This document shows, in pieces, positions 10,338-20,501 of a stretch of 64,000 nt of DNA (position 1 is the stretch's first letter; each line of letters opens with the position of its first letter). The translations under genes were made by a program, and so were the position numbers. Under the pieces are notes generated by a model. The model was not told where the DNA came from and searched no databases. It saw only the letters and a list, made by a program, of their open reading frames with translations. This stretch comes from Methanolobus zinderi (lineage in GTDB: Archaea > Halobacteriota > Methanosarcinia > Methanosarcinales > Methanosarcinaceae), in contig NZ_CP058215.1 in the NCBI RefSeq assembly GCF_013388255.1, forward strand, positions 1,550,001 to 1,614,000. Reading direction: 5' to 3'.

Positions 10338-11411
10338 TCAGCGAATCTTCCGGAGGAACGAATAAACGATAAGACTGACAAGCAGGAATGAAATTATAAG
10401 CACTGAAATAATGAAATCCCTGGGGTTCTCATTGGCAAACAATCTTATCCTGTCAATATAAGGATTCATTTGCCTTTGTTCAGTATCAACTATTTCTTCC
10501 TCTTCTTCCTGCAATTGCAGATTCTGATCTTTCAGATCCATTATCCATATATTATACTCTCCGTCCTCATTGGAAACATAGGCAATTTTGCTCCCATCAG
10601 GACTCCACGCAGGTGCCCTTTCATTGGACGACACGGATGTCAGCATGGTGAAACCTTTACCGTCTGCACCCATGATCCAGATATCATAGTCCCCACCCTG
10701 ATCCGATGAGAAGATTATCATATTCCCGTCTGAACTGAAAGATGGTTCCACATTATCATAGGAATTATCCAGCAACACTGTCGGTTTTACGGAATCCGTT
10801 TCCTGGACAAGTATGGCACCTTCAAGTGAGTAAACCAGTTTGCTGCCATCGGGGCTCCATGAAGGAGAGCTTTCATCACCCTGACTGTCGGTCAGCCTTT
10901 CATTGTTGTAACCGTCCGTATCCATGATCCATACATCATAGTTGCCGGCAAGTCTTGAAACATAAGCGATCTTCGTTCCGTCGGGACTTACAACAGGATC
11001 CTTAGCATCCGCGCTTTCCGTGAGCTTTACAACATTACCGCCGTCAGCATCCATCACGTGTATGCTGGTATAACGTGCAGAATAGGCTTTCTTGCTCTCG
11101 GTGGCATAATATATCCTGCTTCCGTTATGATTGTATACAGGATCCCCTTCCCATGCGAGGTTATCATATAGTTTCTTCCTGCCCGAGCCATCAGCATTCA
11201 TGCTCCAGATAGCCTGATCATAAGCAAAGACCAGTTTTTCCCCATCCGGGCTCCAGGATGGGTGGTTGTAGTTGGAATCGTTGGTCAACTGAACATTTTC
11301 ATTGACATACATTTCGGCTGATGCCGCATGGATCAGCAATAAAGATACAATAGCAGCAAGTACCAGACAGGCTGCTTTTTTGGGTGGAAGAAGGTGTGGG
11401 AAAGAGTACAT
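10338..11411 (-). CDS. Secreted TolB-like six-bladed propeller protein with C-terminal membrane anchor
   Basis: The 357-residue product begins with basic PPKK and a hydrophobic stretch ending HAASA, a signal peptide. Six PD40-type repeats follow, with cores such as PSWSPDGEKLVFAYD and DPVVSPDGTKIAYVS and blades ending in WIMDTDG-like segments, enough for one six-bladed beta-propeller (about 35-290). After a Glu-rich linker (QEEEEEIVD) the C-terminus is one transmembrane segment (about 328-352) ending RKIR. It should sit outside the cell tethered to the membrane. Its ligand is unknown; it lacks the peptidase domain of DPP/tricorn relatives. Confidence 0.82.
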   Translation of the reverse strand: MYSFPHLLPPKKAACLVLAAIVSLLLIHAASAEMYVNENVQLTNDSNYNHPSWSPDGEKLVFAYDQAIWSMNADGSGRKKLYDNLAWEGDPVYNHNGSRIYYATESKKAYSARYTSIHVMDADGGNVVKLTESADAKDPVVSPDGTKIAYVSRLAGNYDVWIMDTDGYNNERLTDSQGDESSPSWSPDGSKLVYSLEGAILVQETDSVKPTVLLDNSYDNVEPSFSSDGNMIIFSSDQGGDYDIWIMGADGKGFTMLTSVSSNERAPAWSPDGSKIAYVSNEDGEYNIWIMDLKDQNLQLQEEEEEIVDTEQRQMNPYIDRIRLFANENPRDFIISVLIISFLLVSLIVYSFLRKIR

Positions 11412-11424
11412 TAAAAATATATAT

Positions 11425-13323
11425 TCAATTTATATATTTATTAATCTTTTGTTTTAGGATATCACTCACAAGTTTTCCGTCAACCTTACCTCTGAACTCG
11501 GCCATCACCGGACCCATAAGAGGACCGATTGCTGCAAGACCCTTTTCCCTGACGAATTCCTCCCTTTCGCTGATCACAGTATCAATGAAAGCTTCGATAC
11601 TCTCGGTATCAACTCCTCCTAGACCAAGTTTATCTGCCGCATCCTCGGCACTCATAGACGGATCTGCTGCCATTTCCCGAAGCACCTGGTCGATTGCTTC
11701 CTTTGAGATGTCCCCGTTTGCAACGAGTGTAAATACATCAATGAAATGATGATCATCAAGATTATCGATCTCCACACCGTCACGTTTGAGTTCGGGAAGT
11801 GTTCCGGTGAGTGTCCTGACTACAAGGGTCGCATTGATGTTCTGATTTTGGGCAAAACGTTGCATCATATCCTCAAAAAGAGGAAGATAAGTTGAATAGA
11901 CTATCTTCTCGGAAAGTTCCTTATGCAGATCAAATTCGGATTCAAAGCGTTTTGCACGCTCGGTCAGCAGCTCCGGTACTTCCACTGAAAGGAAATATTC
12001 CTCTGAGACTTCAGTCTGTGGAACATCGGTTTCAGGATACATCCTTGCAGCACCGGGAAGAGGTCTCAGGTAAGAGCTGTTCCCGTCAGGCAGCGCACGC
12101 CTTGTTTCTTCGGGTACACCCTCAAGGGTCTCACGTGCTCTTATGATCACACTTTCCATGGCACCCCTGGCACGCTTTTCAGAATCTGCTACCATAACTA
12201 CAGCATCATTTTCACCGGCTCCCACGGTCTCACGAAGTGAACTTACTTCATCCTCGCTTATGCCGTACTTGGGAAGCTCGTCAGTATGGAATATGCCGCC
12301 AACACCTGATGTCTTGGCGCGGTCGGAAAACTCCGTACCCAGACGCCTGCCGGGCTGTACCTCCCTGCCCACAAAACCGGCAAATCCCGGAAGCAGGACG
12401 GCAAGCACCTTGCCCTTTTTCAATGCTTTCTTTACGACCTTGGACTTTGTTTCTTTGAAAAGGTCGGTGACATCGAAGATAGTATCACAGGCCAAAGCAC
12501 CTCTTTCCAGCAGCTCGTCACGGATCTCAAGCAGATTGACCTGACGTTCGACCTCCCGCTCGACAATTGTCTCGATCATATCCAGTGCCTGTACACCTTT
12601 AAGTTCAACCCTGGCACCCTTTGCAATGGAGATATTAACATCCTGACGGATGGTCCCAAGTCCTCGTTTGACCTTCCCTGTTGAGCGCAGGAGCATACCG
12701 ATCTGCTGTGCGGTCTCCTTTGCATGTGCAGGAGAGATGATATCAGGATCCGTGCCGATCTCAACAAGCGGAATACCCAGCCTGTCAAGGGAATATATGA
12801 TAGAATCACCCTTGTCCTCTATCTTCTGGCATGCTTCCTCCTCCAGACAGAGTACACCGACACCTACAGGTCCTACTGAAGTGTCAAGATGACCGTCCTT
12901 TCCGAGAAAAGCCGTTCTCTGAAAACCGGATGTATTGGAACCGTCCACAACGATCTTACGCATTACATGCACCTGGTCAACGGGTTTCATTTTCAGGAGC
13001 TTGCTTATGCTCAGCGCGATATCCAGGGCTTCCCTGTCAAGCTCCTTGGGTGGCTCATCATCGTTTTCCACCAGGCAGGTGGTGTCGTAGCCCTTGTAGA
13101 CATATTTGCGCTTGAGTTTGGACTGTTCCAGTGCAGCCCTGTCGGTCTCACCCATCTCACTTGCAGTCGGACGCAGGTAACGGAAGAATTCATAGGTCGA
13201 CTCACCGGTTTCCCTGATCTGTGTAGGGCATCGGCAGAAGAGTTTCTGTTTGGAATCAAGCTGCTGATGTATCTCAAGACCACATTTCAAACCGAGTCCG
13301 GCATAATCGAATTTGTCACTCAT
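11425..13323 (-). CDS. gatE: Glutamyl-tRNA(Gln) amidotransferase subunit E
   Basis: GatE activates and amidates Glu-tRNA(Gln) with ammonia from GatD, the archaeal route to Gln-tRNA. The N-terminal catalytic region shows [23 protein letters not shown]; an AspRS-like insert and C-terminal YqeY/GatB-tail helices follow ([15 protein letters not shown], ending KQKINKYIN). I chose ATG 13323 (632 residues) because it begins MSDKFDY and has GGTGAT about 9 bases upstream; the open frame extends nine codons further without a better signal. Its partner gatD is not in the window. Confidence 0.95.
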   Translation of the reverse strand: MSDKFDYAGLGLKCGLEIHQQLDSKQKLFCRCPTQIRETGESTYEFFRYLRPTASEMGETDRAALEQSKLKRKYVYKGYDTTCLVENDDEPPKELDREALDIALSISKLLKMKPVDQVHVMRKIVVDGSNTSGFQRTAFLGKDGHLDTSVGPVGVGVLCLEEEACQKIEDKGDSIIYSLDRLGIPLVEIGTDPDIISPAHAKETAQQIGMLLRSTGKVKRGLGTIRQDVNISIAKGARVELKGVQALDMIETIVEREVERQVNLLEIRDELLERGALACDTIFDVTDLFKETKSKVVKKALKKGKVLAVLLPGFAGFVGREVQPGRRLGTEFSDRAKTSGVGGIFHTDELPKYGISEDEVSSLRETVGAGENDAVVMVADSEKRARGAMESVIIRARETLEGVPEETRRALPDGNSSYLRPLPGAARMYPETDVPQTEVSEEYFLSVEVPELLTERAKRFESEFDLHKELSEKIVYSTYLPLFEDMMQRFAQNQNINATLVVRTLTGTLPELKRDGVEIDNLDDHHFIDVFTLVANGDISKEAIDQVLREMAADPSMSAEDAADKLGLGGVDTESIEAFIDTVISEREEFVREKGLAAIGPLMGPVMAEFRGKVDGKLVSDILKQKINKYIN

Positions 13324-13437
13324 GGAAAATATCACCAATATTAGTATCAATCAATTTATCAGGATAATCATAGCAGTATATGATATTGTGAATCTGTCCT
13401 TAAAGATACACATGAAAATGCATAAGCATGTATAAAG

Positions 13438-14772
13438 TTATTGTTCGTCTTCGGACCCGGTCCTTTTGCTGAACTCTTCCCTAACTTCGGAAGCAGGCTT
13501 GCTTTCCAGCATCTTCCTTATCTTCGGACTTGTAAGTACAGGCCTTGCTTTTTCAATACGTTCTTTGGCAAGTTTGAGCAGGGAACCATCAACCTCGGGG
13601 AATTCAACCTCAACATGCTCCCTGGGAGCTTCCTTACCGACCTCAAGTGTCCGCGATGTATCAGGAAGTTTTCGTTTTCCGGTGATCATTGAATCTACGG
13701 CATCGCGCCACTGGTCCGCCCATGGAGAATCAGGAATCTCAGTATGGGCTACTTCACTGCGTGAGACAGTCATAACGTCCTTGGGACATGCATTGACACA
13801 GGCCCCACAGTAGATACAGTAGTCTTCCTTCACCGCAATCTTAGCATCGCCATCCTCGGGAACGTACCAGAGATGGGACGGGCATACGTTAAAACAGCCA
13901 TGACATCCCTGCGGATCACATTTATTTATATTCGCATCCACCAGCCGAAGCTCACCCTCAAAAGGTTTCCTGAGGTCGACCGCCTCGTAGGGACAGACTA
14001 CCTGACACCATGTACAACGTGTGCATTTATCATCGTCAACTGTAACATTGCCTTCTATCTGCGGAGCTTCACCTCTTTTTTCACCCTTGACCGTGATAGC
14101 ATCCTCGGGACAGAGATCCTGACACAGCACACAGTAATCACATTTGTCCTCGTCCACAAGCAGGAGCTCAAAAGGCGTGGGGTCGGTCGGAGTCGGTTCT
14201 TTCTCGATCAGAAGGAAAGCATCACAGAACTCCGCACACAGGCCGCAGAAGTTACATTTATCGGTATCAATCTCGATCTCACCTTCGGCATCTTCTTTGA
14301 ATAATGCTATCTCCTCTTTTTTCGGGAAGGTGAATTCCACATCAATGGCATCCTCGGGACATGATGCTTTGCAGAGGGCACATGGCAGGCATTTCTCGTT
14401 CATCCTGACATATGAATCGAATTCCGGGAACTTCTCATGTTCCGGGAAATCACCTTCTGATGTCATTTTGAATGCTTTTACCGGACAGAAACTTGCACAC
14501 ATTGAACAGAAAGTGCACTTATCAAGATCAAGTGTCACAGGCGGAGCATCAAGGCCAGTGGATATCTCCTGCATGGGACCGAGTTCCAGTGCCTTTGTGG
14601 GGCACAGGCCGACACAGAGACCACAGCCAATACAGCGCTTGTAATCATAATCAAGGAACTTGACTGATTCATCGGTTATCAGCTTGTAGATGAAATGTGT
14701 ATCTTCCACATCCATTTCCCTTATAACTGTCAGTGAATCTTCCTCGCAATTGTCCTCACGTTTTTCAGTCAT
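13438..14772 (-). CDS. Polyferredoxin with eight [4Fe-4S] motifs
   Basis: The 444-residue protein has eight CxxCxxC-type clusters, beginning CIGCGLCVGLCPTKA, CTFCSMCASFCP and CLPCALCKASCP, and ending CIYCGACVNACPKD. The fourth ends CDAF and the seventh is CDPQGCHGCFNVCP, so cluster spacing varies. It resembles FwdF/FmdF polyferredoxins and the polyferredoxin beside hdrA2 in Methanosarcina. Its start overlaps the hdrA stop by four bases (ATGA), implying coupled translation and a physical partnership: it probably wires electrons between the HdrA flavin complex and ferredoxin users. The acidic C-terminal 100 residues carry no clusters. Confidence 0.92.
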   Translation of the reverse strand: MTEKREDNCEEDSLTVIREMDVEDTHFIYKLITDESVKFLDYDYKRCIGCGLCVGLCPTKALELGPMQEISTGLDAPPVTLDLDKCTFCSMCASFCPVKAFKMTSEGDFPEHEKFPEFDSYVRMNEKCLPCALCKASCPEDAIDVEFTFPKKEEIALFKEDAEGEIEIDTDKCNFCGLCAEFCDAFLLIEKEPTPTDPTPFELLLVDEDKCDYCVLCQDLCPEDAITVKGEKRGEAPQIEGNVTVDDDKCTRCTWCQVVCPYEAVDLRKPFEGELRLVDANINKCDPQGCHGCFNVCPSHLWYVPEDGDAKIAVKEDYCIYCGACVNACPKDVMTVSRSEVAHTEIPDSPWADQWRDAVDSMITGKRKLPDTSRTLEVGKEAPREHVEVEFPEVDGSLLKLAKERIEKARPVLTSPKIRKMLESKPASEVREEFSKRTGSEDEQ

Positions 14773-17123
14773 TGGGGCTCCTCCAGCAGTTCGGAACCTA
14801 TAGGACCGATCTTTTCCAGATATTCAACCATGTCCTCAATCGTGTTTGCAAATTTCTCACCTTCGGCAGCGGATAACCATTCCACCTTCAGCCTTTCGGG
14901 ATCGATGCCTATGTCCTTCAATACTTCCTGAAGGGCTTCCATCCTGTGCTTTGCATTGTAATTGGCAAAGATATAGTGACACTCACCAAGCCTGCAACCT
15001 GCTACAAGCACACCGTCGGCACCCTGTTCAAATGCCTCGAGCACGAATGCAGGATCAACACGTCCTGCACACATGACCTTGATTGTCCTGATATTGCTCG
15101 GATATTGAACCCGTGATGTGCCAGCAAGGTCGGCACACTTATAGCTGCACCAGTTACACAGGAATGCGATTATAAGGGGGAACTGGGACTTGACCTCGGT
15201 GGCTGCACGTATCTGCGAGAAGATCTGCTCGTCAGTACTGTTACGCATGGATATGGCATCTGACGGACAGGATGCACTGCATGCACCGCATCCCATGCAG
15301 GAAAGCTCATCCACAACAGCCTTGTGGTCAATCATACTGATCTTATTGAACTGACACACATCGGCACAGATGGAACAGCCGATACATGCATCAGGATTAA
15401 CATGTGCACTGAGCGGATCGCTTTCCAGCTCACCCTTTGAGAGCAACTGCATTACCTTGGAGGCTGCTGCACTGCCCTGGGCTATGGAAACCTGTATTTC
15501 CTTGGGTCCGGAGGCGCATCCTGCTATATAGATTCCCTTTACATGAGAATCAACCGGACGCATCTTGGGATGGGCTATTGAAAAGAAACGGTCAGAACGT
15601 GTAGTCAGATTCAGCACACGGGAGATTTGGTCGGCATCCGATACGGTTTCCATACCTGTTGCCAGAATTACCATATCATACGGGTCTTCATGTATCTCAC
15701 CTGCAAGTGTATCCTCATAACGCAGACTAAGTCTTCCGCTATCTTCCGGCAGTATCTCTGCAACCCTGCCACGAGTGAAGTTGATACCCATGGACTGGGT
15801 CCTTATATAGTATTCCTCGTACATCTCACCGGATGCACGGATGTCAATGTAATGAATGGTAATATCCATGTCAGGATAGCGTTCCTTGAGCAACTGGGCA
15901 TTTTTCATGCTGGACATGCAGCAGACCCTGGAACAATATGGATTATCCACCTTCTCGTCCCTTGAACCCACACACTGGATGAATGCAACCTTGTGCGGAA
16001 CATCTCCGGTGGACGGGACAAGCACCCTCCCCCTGGTGGGACCGGCAGCATTTAACAGGCGTTCCAGTTCCATATTGGTGATGACATCGGGATAGATTCC
16101 GTAACCGTACTCCGGCTTGCGTGACGCATCAAAGAGCTTGTAACCGGTTGCAAGCACTATGGCACCCACAGTGAACTCCAGCGTTTCCTCCTTCTGCTCA
16201 TAATCGATGGCATCCGCCGGACATGCCTGCTTGCACAGGCCACAGCCAACGCAGTACTTACTGTCTATATAGACTACCTGTGGCACTGCCTGCGGGATTG
16301 GCATATTGATGGCTTTGGCCTTGCCAAGTCCGAAGTCGAATGGATTGGAAACTTCAACAGGACATACGCCACCACATTCTTCCACACAGCCCTTGCATTT
16401 GTCCTCATCCACATACCGGGGTTTTTGCTTAACGGTAACATGGAAGTTTCCCACAGAACCCGTGACCTCGCTGACCTCGGCCATCGTGATAAGATCTATG
16501 TTCGGATGGTTCTGCACATCGGTCATCTTGGGCGCGAGCACACAAATAGAACAGTCATTGGTTGGGAAAACCTCGTTGAGCAGAGCCATCTTGCCACCTA
16601 TCGTGGGCTCCTTCTCAACCATGTAGACATGATAGCCCGAATCCGCAAGCGTGAGTGCGGCCTCGATACCGGCAACACCTCCCCCGATCACAAGCACATC
16701 CTTTGTGACCTCGACCTTCTCTATCTCCAGCGGATCGAGCAGTTTCAGTCTGGCAATACCCATCCTGATAAGATCAAATGCCTTCTGGGTGGCCATCTGT
16801 GGCTCTTCCTGGTGAACCCATGAGCACTGCTCACGGATGTTTACCATTTCCAGAAGGAAAGGATTAAGACCTGCCTTTGTAAGCACCCTCTTGAAAGTAG
16901 GCTCATGCAAATGAGGTGAACATGCAGCAACAAGCACACGATCAAGCTCGTTTTCCTTGATATCCTTGATTATGGATTCCTGTCCGGAATCAGAACACAT
17001 GAACTGGATGTCCCTTACAACCGTAGCGTCCTCAAGATCGTTCACTTTCTCCTGAAGGGAAACGACGTTAATGGTATGGGCTATGTTCAGGCCGCAGTGA
17101 CATATGTATACTCCGATGCGCAT
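14769..17123 (-). CDS. hdrA: HdrA-MvhD fusion, cytoplasmic heterodisulfide reductase subunit A (HdrA2 type)
   Basis: This 784-residue iron-sulfur flavoprotein is the flavin core of cytoplasmic heterodisulfide reductase. Visible are an N-terminal HdrA domain (GVYICHCGLNI), the FAD motif VIGGGVAGIEAA (about 147), the HdrA Cys motif FPTNDCSICVLAPKM, two central ferredoxin motifs (CKGCVEECGGVCP; CVGCGLCKQACP) and two more near 580-620 (CIGCSICADVC; CMGCGACSASCP). The last 130 residues (FLCNWCSYKCAD...GCRLGECHY) match MvhD, the electron carrier that usually connects hydrogenase to HdrA. This fusion is known from HdrA2 of Methanosarcina, reported with HdrBC to use F420H2. No hdrBC or hydrogenase lies here. 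Confidence 0.94.
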   Translation of the reverse strand: MRIGVYICHCGLNIAHTINVVSLQEKVNDLEDATVVRDIQFMCSDSGQESIIKDIKENELDRVLVAACSPHLHEPTFKRVLTKAGLNPFLLEMVNIREQCSWVHQEEPQMATQKAFDLIRMGIARLKLLDPLEIEKVEVTKDVLVIGGGVAGIEAALTLADSGYHVYMVEKEPTIGGKMALLNEVFPTNDCSICVLAPKMTDVQNHPNIDLITMAEVSEVTGSVGNFHVTVKQKPRYVDEDKCKGCVEECGGVCPVEVSNPFDFGLGKAKAINMPIPQAVPQVVYIDSKYCVGCGLCKQACPADAIDYEQKEETLEFTVGAIVLATGYKLFDASRKPEYGYGIYPDVITNMELERLLNAAGPTRGRVLVPSTGDVPHKVAFIQCVGSRDEKVDNPYCSRVCCMSSMKNAQLLKERYPDMDITIHYIDIRASGEMYEEYYIRTQSMGINFTRGRVAEILPEDSGRLSLRYEDTLAGEIHEDPYDMVILATGMETVSDADQISRVLNLTTRSDRFFSIAHPKMRPVDSHVKGIYIAGCASGPKEIQVSIAQGSAAASKVMQLLSKGELESDPLSAHVNPDACIGCSICADVCQFNKISMIDHKAVVDELSCMGCGACSASCPSDAISMRNSTDEQIFSQIRAATEVKSQFPLIIAFLCNWCSYKCADLAGTSRVQYPSNIRTIKVMCAGRVDPAFVLEAFEQGADGVLVAGCRLGECHYIFANYNAKHRMEALQEVLKDIGIDPERLKVEWLSAAEGEKFANTIEDMVEYLEKIGPIGSELLEEPQ

Positions 17124-17460
17124 TTTGATTTTTCCTTGTTTTGAAGAATGGACGACGTGGAATGAGATATAGTTTTGGATAAAAGGAAAGAAACTTTGCT
17201 ACCTATTGATCTTGAATAAAACCTATTTAAAATTGCCGGAACAAGAAAATCCATGACAAGCTAATTTTTAAAACAGGGCAATAGCCTGATAACCTGCATT
17301 TGTTAAAAAAGGTAAACACCTGATTGATGCACCTATTTTTAATTAAATAATCTATAATCCTCTCTTTCTGGAGTATCCGATCGGAAACTGTCTTACTTAT
17401 AACACAGTATCACCAATATACTGGTATCCAAAAGATATCAATTAGTAAATGGTGAAAAAT
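17124..17460. promoter_or_regulatory. Divergent promoter region of hdrA and hcp
   Basis: No gene is visible in this AT-rich 337 bp. For the rightward gene, TTACTTATAAC (17393-17403) is a good TATA element. Just downstream CAGTAT (17405-17410) and ATACTG (17418-17423) form an inverted repeat near the expected transcription start, a possible operator. A palindrome TCCGATCGGA lies at 17376-17385, upstream of the TATA element. An AAGGAAAA ribosome-site-like sequence precedes hdrA on the minus strand. Confidence 0.5.
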
Positions 17461-19146
17461 ATGTTCTGCTACCAATGTGAAGAAACTCTTAACGGAACCG
17501 GATGTACAAAGAATGGCGTTTGTGGAAAGAAAGGCGATGTTGCAGACCTTCAGGATGATCTCATGTATCTGCTGAAAAGCATTGCATTCTATAACTCAAA
17601 GGCAAGGGCAAATGGCCTGAATGACGCAAGGACAGACAAGTTCATGCTTGATGGAATGTTTGCTACGGTCACAAATACCAATTTCAGTAAGACGGATTTT
17701 GAAAGACTTATCAGTGAAGGCTTTGAGATAAAAGACGGCATAAAACAGAAACTGCTCGCTGCAAAGGTAATTGATGAAAAGTCCGGCTCTTCATTCCCCA
17801 GGTGGATCAAAGAGAAACTTCTCGGAGCAAGCCCGAATGCAGGTCAGGAGCTTCCGCTTATGGCAAAGGTCACACCCGAAAGCCTGGCTAACATAAACAC
17901 AGGCATCCTTGCCACCGAGAATGAGGATATTCGCTCTCTCAGGGAATTGCTGACCTACGGTCTGAAAGGTATAGCTGCTTATGCCCATCATGCAAGTGTG
18001 CTTGGTTACAGGGACGACGATATCATGGCTTTCATGGAAAATGCCCTCCTGGCTACAATGGATGACGAGATGGGAGTTGACGAACTTGTCCCAATGGTTA
18101 TGGAATGTGGTTCAAAGGGTGTTGCTACGCTTGCACTCCTCGATAAGGCAAATACCACCACCTACGGCAACCCTGAACCTACGGCCGTCAATATCGGAGT
18201 TCGTGAAAATCCTGCCATTCTCATAAGCGGACACGACCTGCGTGACATGGAACGGCTCTTGGAGCAGACACAGGGCACAGGCGTCGATGTCTACACACAC
18301 GGGGAGATGCTGCCTGCAAATTCCTATCCTGCCTTCAAGAAATACGATAACTTTGTTGGCAACTATGGCGGATCATGGTGGAAACAAAAGGAAGAGTTCG
18401 AGAAGTTCAACGGTCCGATACTCATGACCACAAACTGTCTGGTTCCACCGAAGGAAAGCTACCTCAACAGGATCTACACAACAAGTATCGTCGGATTCGA
18501 TGGAGTCACACACATAAATCCAGACGAGAACGGAGCCAAGGATTTTTCAGCCATCATTGAGCAGGCAAAGGCATGCAAGCCACCCGAGCAGCTAGAGGAA
18601 GGCACTATCATGGGAGGGTTTGCACATGTTTCCGCACTTTCAGTAGCTGATAAGATCATTGAGGCAGTTAAAGCCGGACAGATAAAGAAGTTCATTGTCA
18701 TGGCAGGATGTGACGGAAGGCACAAGGAAAGAGATTACTACACCGACTTCGCAGAAGCACTTCCTGAAGACACCGTAATCCTCACTGCAGGCTGTGCAAA
18801 GTACAGGTATAACAAGCTTGACCTTGGAGACATCGGCGGAATTCCGAGGGTTATAGATGCAGGTCAGTGTAATGACTCCTACTCGCTGGTTGTCATAGCA
18901 CAGAAGCTTGCCGAAGCCTTCGGACTTGAAGATATTAATGACCTGCCGGTATCATATAACATTGCCTGGTACGAACAAAAAGCAGTACTTGTACTGCTCG
19001 CACTGCTGAGCCTTGGTGTTAAGAACATCACGCTTGGCCCGAAGCTTCCGGCATTTGTTTCACCGAACGTACTCAATGTACTGGTCGAGCAGTTCAACAT
19101 CAGGCCAAATGCAACAGTTGAAGAAGACCTCAAGGTCCTTCTTTAA
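17461..19146 (+). CDS. hcp: Hybrid cluster protein (hydroxylamine reductase)
   Basis: Hcp reduces hydroxylamine or NO and helps protect against nitrosative stress. The N-terminus [15 protein letters not shown] carries the [4Fe-4S] cysteines (Cys3, 6, 15, 21); hybrid-cluster ligands lie in [23 protein letters not shown] and [10 protein letters not shown], the expected order. At 561 residues it is full length. The start at 17461 is chosen over ATG 17449 because GGTGA sits seven bases upstream and the family normally begins MFCYQC. A cupin gene follows 63 bp downstream on the same strand. Confidence 0.96.
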   Translation: MFCYQCEETLNGTGCTKNGVCGKKGDVADLQDDLMYLLKSIAFYNSKARANGLNDARTDKFMLDGMFATVTNTNFSKTDFERLISEGFEIKDGIKQKLLAAKVIDEKSGSSFPRWIKEKLLGASPNAGQELPLMAKVTPESLANINTGILATENEDIRSLRELLTYGLKGIAAYAHHASVLGYRDDDIMAFMENALLATMDDEMGVDELVPMVMECGSKGVATLALLDKANTTTYGNPEPTAVNIGVRENPAILISGHDLRDMERLLEQTQGTGVDVYTHGEMLPANSYPAFKKYDNFVGNYGGSWWKQKEEFEKFNGPILMTTNCLVPPKESYLNRIYTTSIVGFDGVTHINPDENGAKDFSAIIEQAKACKPPEQLEEGTIMGGFAHVSALSVADKIIEAVKAGQIKKFIVMAGCDGRHKERDYYTDFAEALPEDTVILTAGCAKYRYNKLDLGDIGGIPRVIDAGQCNDSYSLVVIAQKLAEAFGLEDINDLPVSYNIAWYEQKAVLVLLALLSLGVKNITLGPKLPAFVSPNVLNVLVEQFNIRPNATVEEDLKVLL

Positions 19147-19209
19147 ACTATTTCAGGAAAACATTCCTAAGCTAATATTTACATAATGATATTCAGGGAA
19201 GTGGAAAAT

Positions 19210-19548
19210 ATGAAGATAACAAATTACAAAGATGCAGAGAAGAAGGATAACCCTCACGGGGTCGCCGTGAATAAACTCTATGATACGGAACATGCACAGG
19301 TAATGCATATAGAACTAAAGCCGGGAGAGAAGTTAAAGAAACATTCGACTCCAGTTGACGCATTCTTCTATGTACTTGAAGGCGAAGGCATCGTGGAAAT
19401 AGGAGACGAACAGGAAAAAATCACAAAGGATATGCTTGTGGACAGTCTTGCACGAATTCCCCACCGGCTGATGAACGAAAGTGATTCTGTCTTCCGTTTC
19501 CTGGTGGTGAAGGTGCCACGTCAGACGGAGAAGACCAGGTTATTATAA
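19210..19548 (+). CDS. Small cupin-domain protein
   Basis: This is a single-domain cupin of 112 residues. Cupin motif 1 reads HIELKPGEKLKKHSTPVDAFFYVLEGEG and motif 2 ARIPHRLMNESD; metal ligands would be His52, perhaps Glu63, and His88. The start at 19210 follows GGAAGTGG. The short gap after hcp suggests co-transcription, so a role near nitrosative or redox stress is possible but inferred. Substrate unknown. Confidence 0.85.
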   Translation: MKITNYKDAEKKDNPHGVAVNKLYDTEHAQVMHIELKPGEKLKKHSTPVDAFFYVLEGEGIVEIGDEQEKITKDMLVDSLARIPHRLMNESDSVFRFLVVKVPRQTEKTRLL

Positions 19549-19712
19549 GCCTAGATTAGACATTCTACCTTCTATTTTCTATTTTTGATTATACGTCGGC
19601 TTCTGTTTACTGATAAAACGTTACCATATGTTATCGCCTGTGGGAAATTCATAAATAAGGATATCAGGAATATATCTTTCATACTTCTAATCTGATTTAT
19701 CGGAGATTATCT

Positions 19713-19991
19713 ATGACCGAACTTGCACCAATTATGGAAAAGACACACGAATGGGCATCAAAATACGCAAAGAAGAAGGGTTTTATCTTAAACCCGGATG
19801 AAGAGATGCTTCACATGGTCATTGAAGGGCTTTCCAGAAATAAGCATGAGCATGGGAAACAATACTGTCCGTGCAGACTGAGGACCGGCGATATCAAGGA
19901 AGACCGCAAGATAATCTGCCCCTGTGTATATCACGAGGACGAGATCGAAAATGAGGGCAATTGCCACTGTTCTCTGTTCTTTAAGGCATGA
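19713..19991 (+). CDS. Ferredoxin-thioredoxin reductase catalytic-chain-like protein
   Basis: The 92-residue protein has the three Cys signatures of the FTR catalytic subunit: CPC (52-54), CPC (69-71) and CHC (84-86). These hold a [4Fe-4S] cluster next to a redox disulfide that passes ferredoxin electrons to thioredoxin-like targets. Spacing between motifs is 14 and 12 residues, unlike the 16 and 8 of chloroplast FTR, as in the divergent archaeal branch. It begins a run with a ferredoxin, fwdB and fwdD. No variable-chain FTR partner is present. Which thioredoxin it serves is unknown. Confidence 0.9.
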   Translation: MTELAPIMEKTHEWASKYAKKKGFILNPDEEMLHMVIEGLSRNKHEHGKQYCPCRLRTGDIKEDRKIICPCVYHEDEIENEGNCHCSLFFKA

Positions 19992-20018
19992 GAGATATAC
20001 CTGTAAGAGGTTCTCAAA

Positions 20019-20480
20019 ATGGCAACTGTAATGGAAATATACCAGCTTCTACCGAAAACCAACTGCAAAGAGTGTGGGAAATCCACATGTATGGCATTTG
20101 CCGTTGACCTTCTTGCCCGCAAGTTCAAGGTGGAGGACTGTAAGCCACTCGTAAACGAGGACAAATATAAGGAGAACTACCAGAAACTCTCGGAAATGAT
20201 AACTCCGGTGGGAGATGTTACTGAAACCGGGCTTATAGTTCATGAGGACAAATGCATAGGTTGTGGCAACTGTGTGGTCGCCTGTCCCGTGAACGTAGCT
20301 GCCGATCCTGCCGGTGCCGGAAGCGGTAAAGCTCCCACATCTGATAAGGTAATTCTAAAGGTCGAGGACGGTGTGGTCAAGGCGATGAATGTGCAGGAAT
20401 GCAGACGCTTTGGCGAGAACAAAATACTCTGTGTTGCCTGTATAGACACCTGTCCTACAAAGGCCATAGAGTTTGTATAA
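20019..20480 (+). CDS. Ferredoxin-like Fe-S protein of the fwd operon (FwdG-like)
   Basis: This 153-residue protein begins with a PF04060-type four-Cys domain (Cys16, Cys19, Cys24, Cys41), as in CdhE/AcsC and RnfB, then a ferredoxin domain CIGCGNCVVACPVN and a looser second motif CRRFGENKILCVACIDTCPTKA. It lies 27 bp after the FTR-like gene and 21 bp before fwdB, so it probably feeds low-potential electrons to the formylmethanofuran dehydrogenase. FwdG of hydrogenotrophic methanogens is shorter (about 80 residues); the PF04060 extension is the unusual feature. Confidence 0.85.
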   Translation: MATVMEIYQLLPKTNCKECGKSTCMAFAVDLLARKFKVEDCKPLVNEDKYKENYQKLSEMITPVGDVTETGLIVHEDKCIGCGNCVVACPVNVAADPAGAGSGKAPTSDKVILKVEDGVVKAMNVQECRRFGENKILCVACIDTCPTKAIEFV

Positions 20481-20501
20481 AGGACATAGTTCTACGGGGG
20501 A

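Noticed and set aside
14769-17123. Selenocysteine or pyrrolysine readthrough in HdrA or the methyltransferases
   Set aside because: All frames are uninterrupted and active-site positions are Cys; no in-frame TGA or TAG needs explaining.
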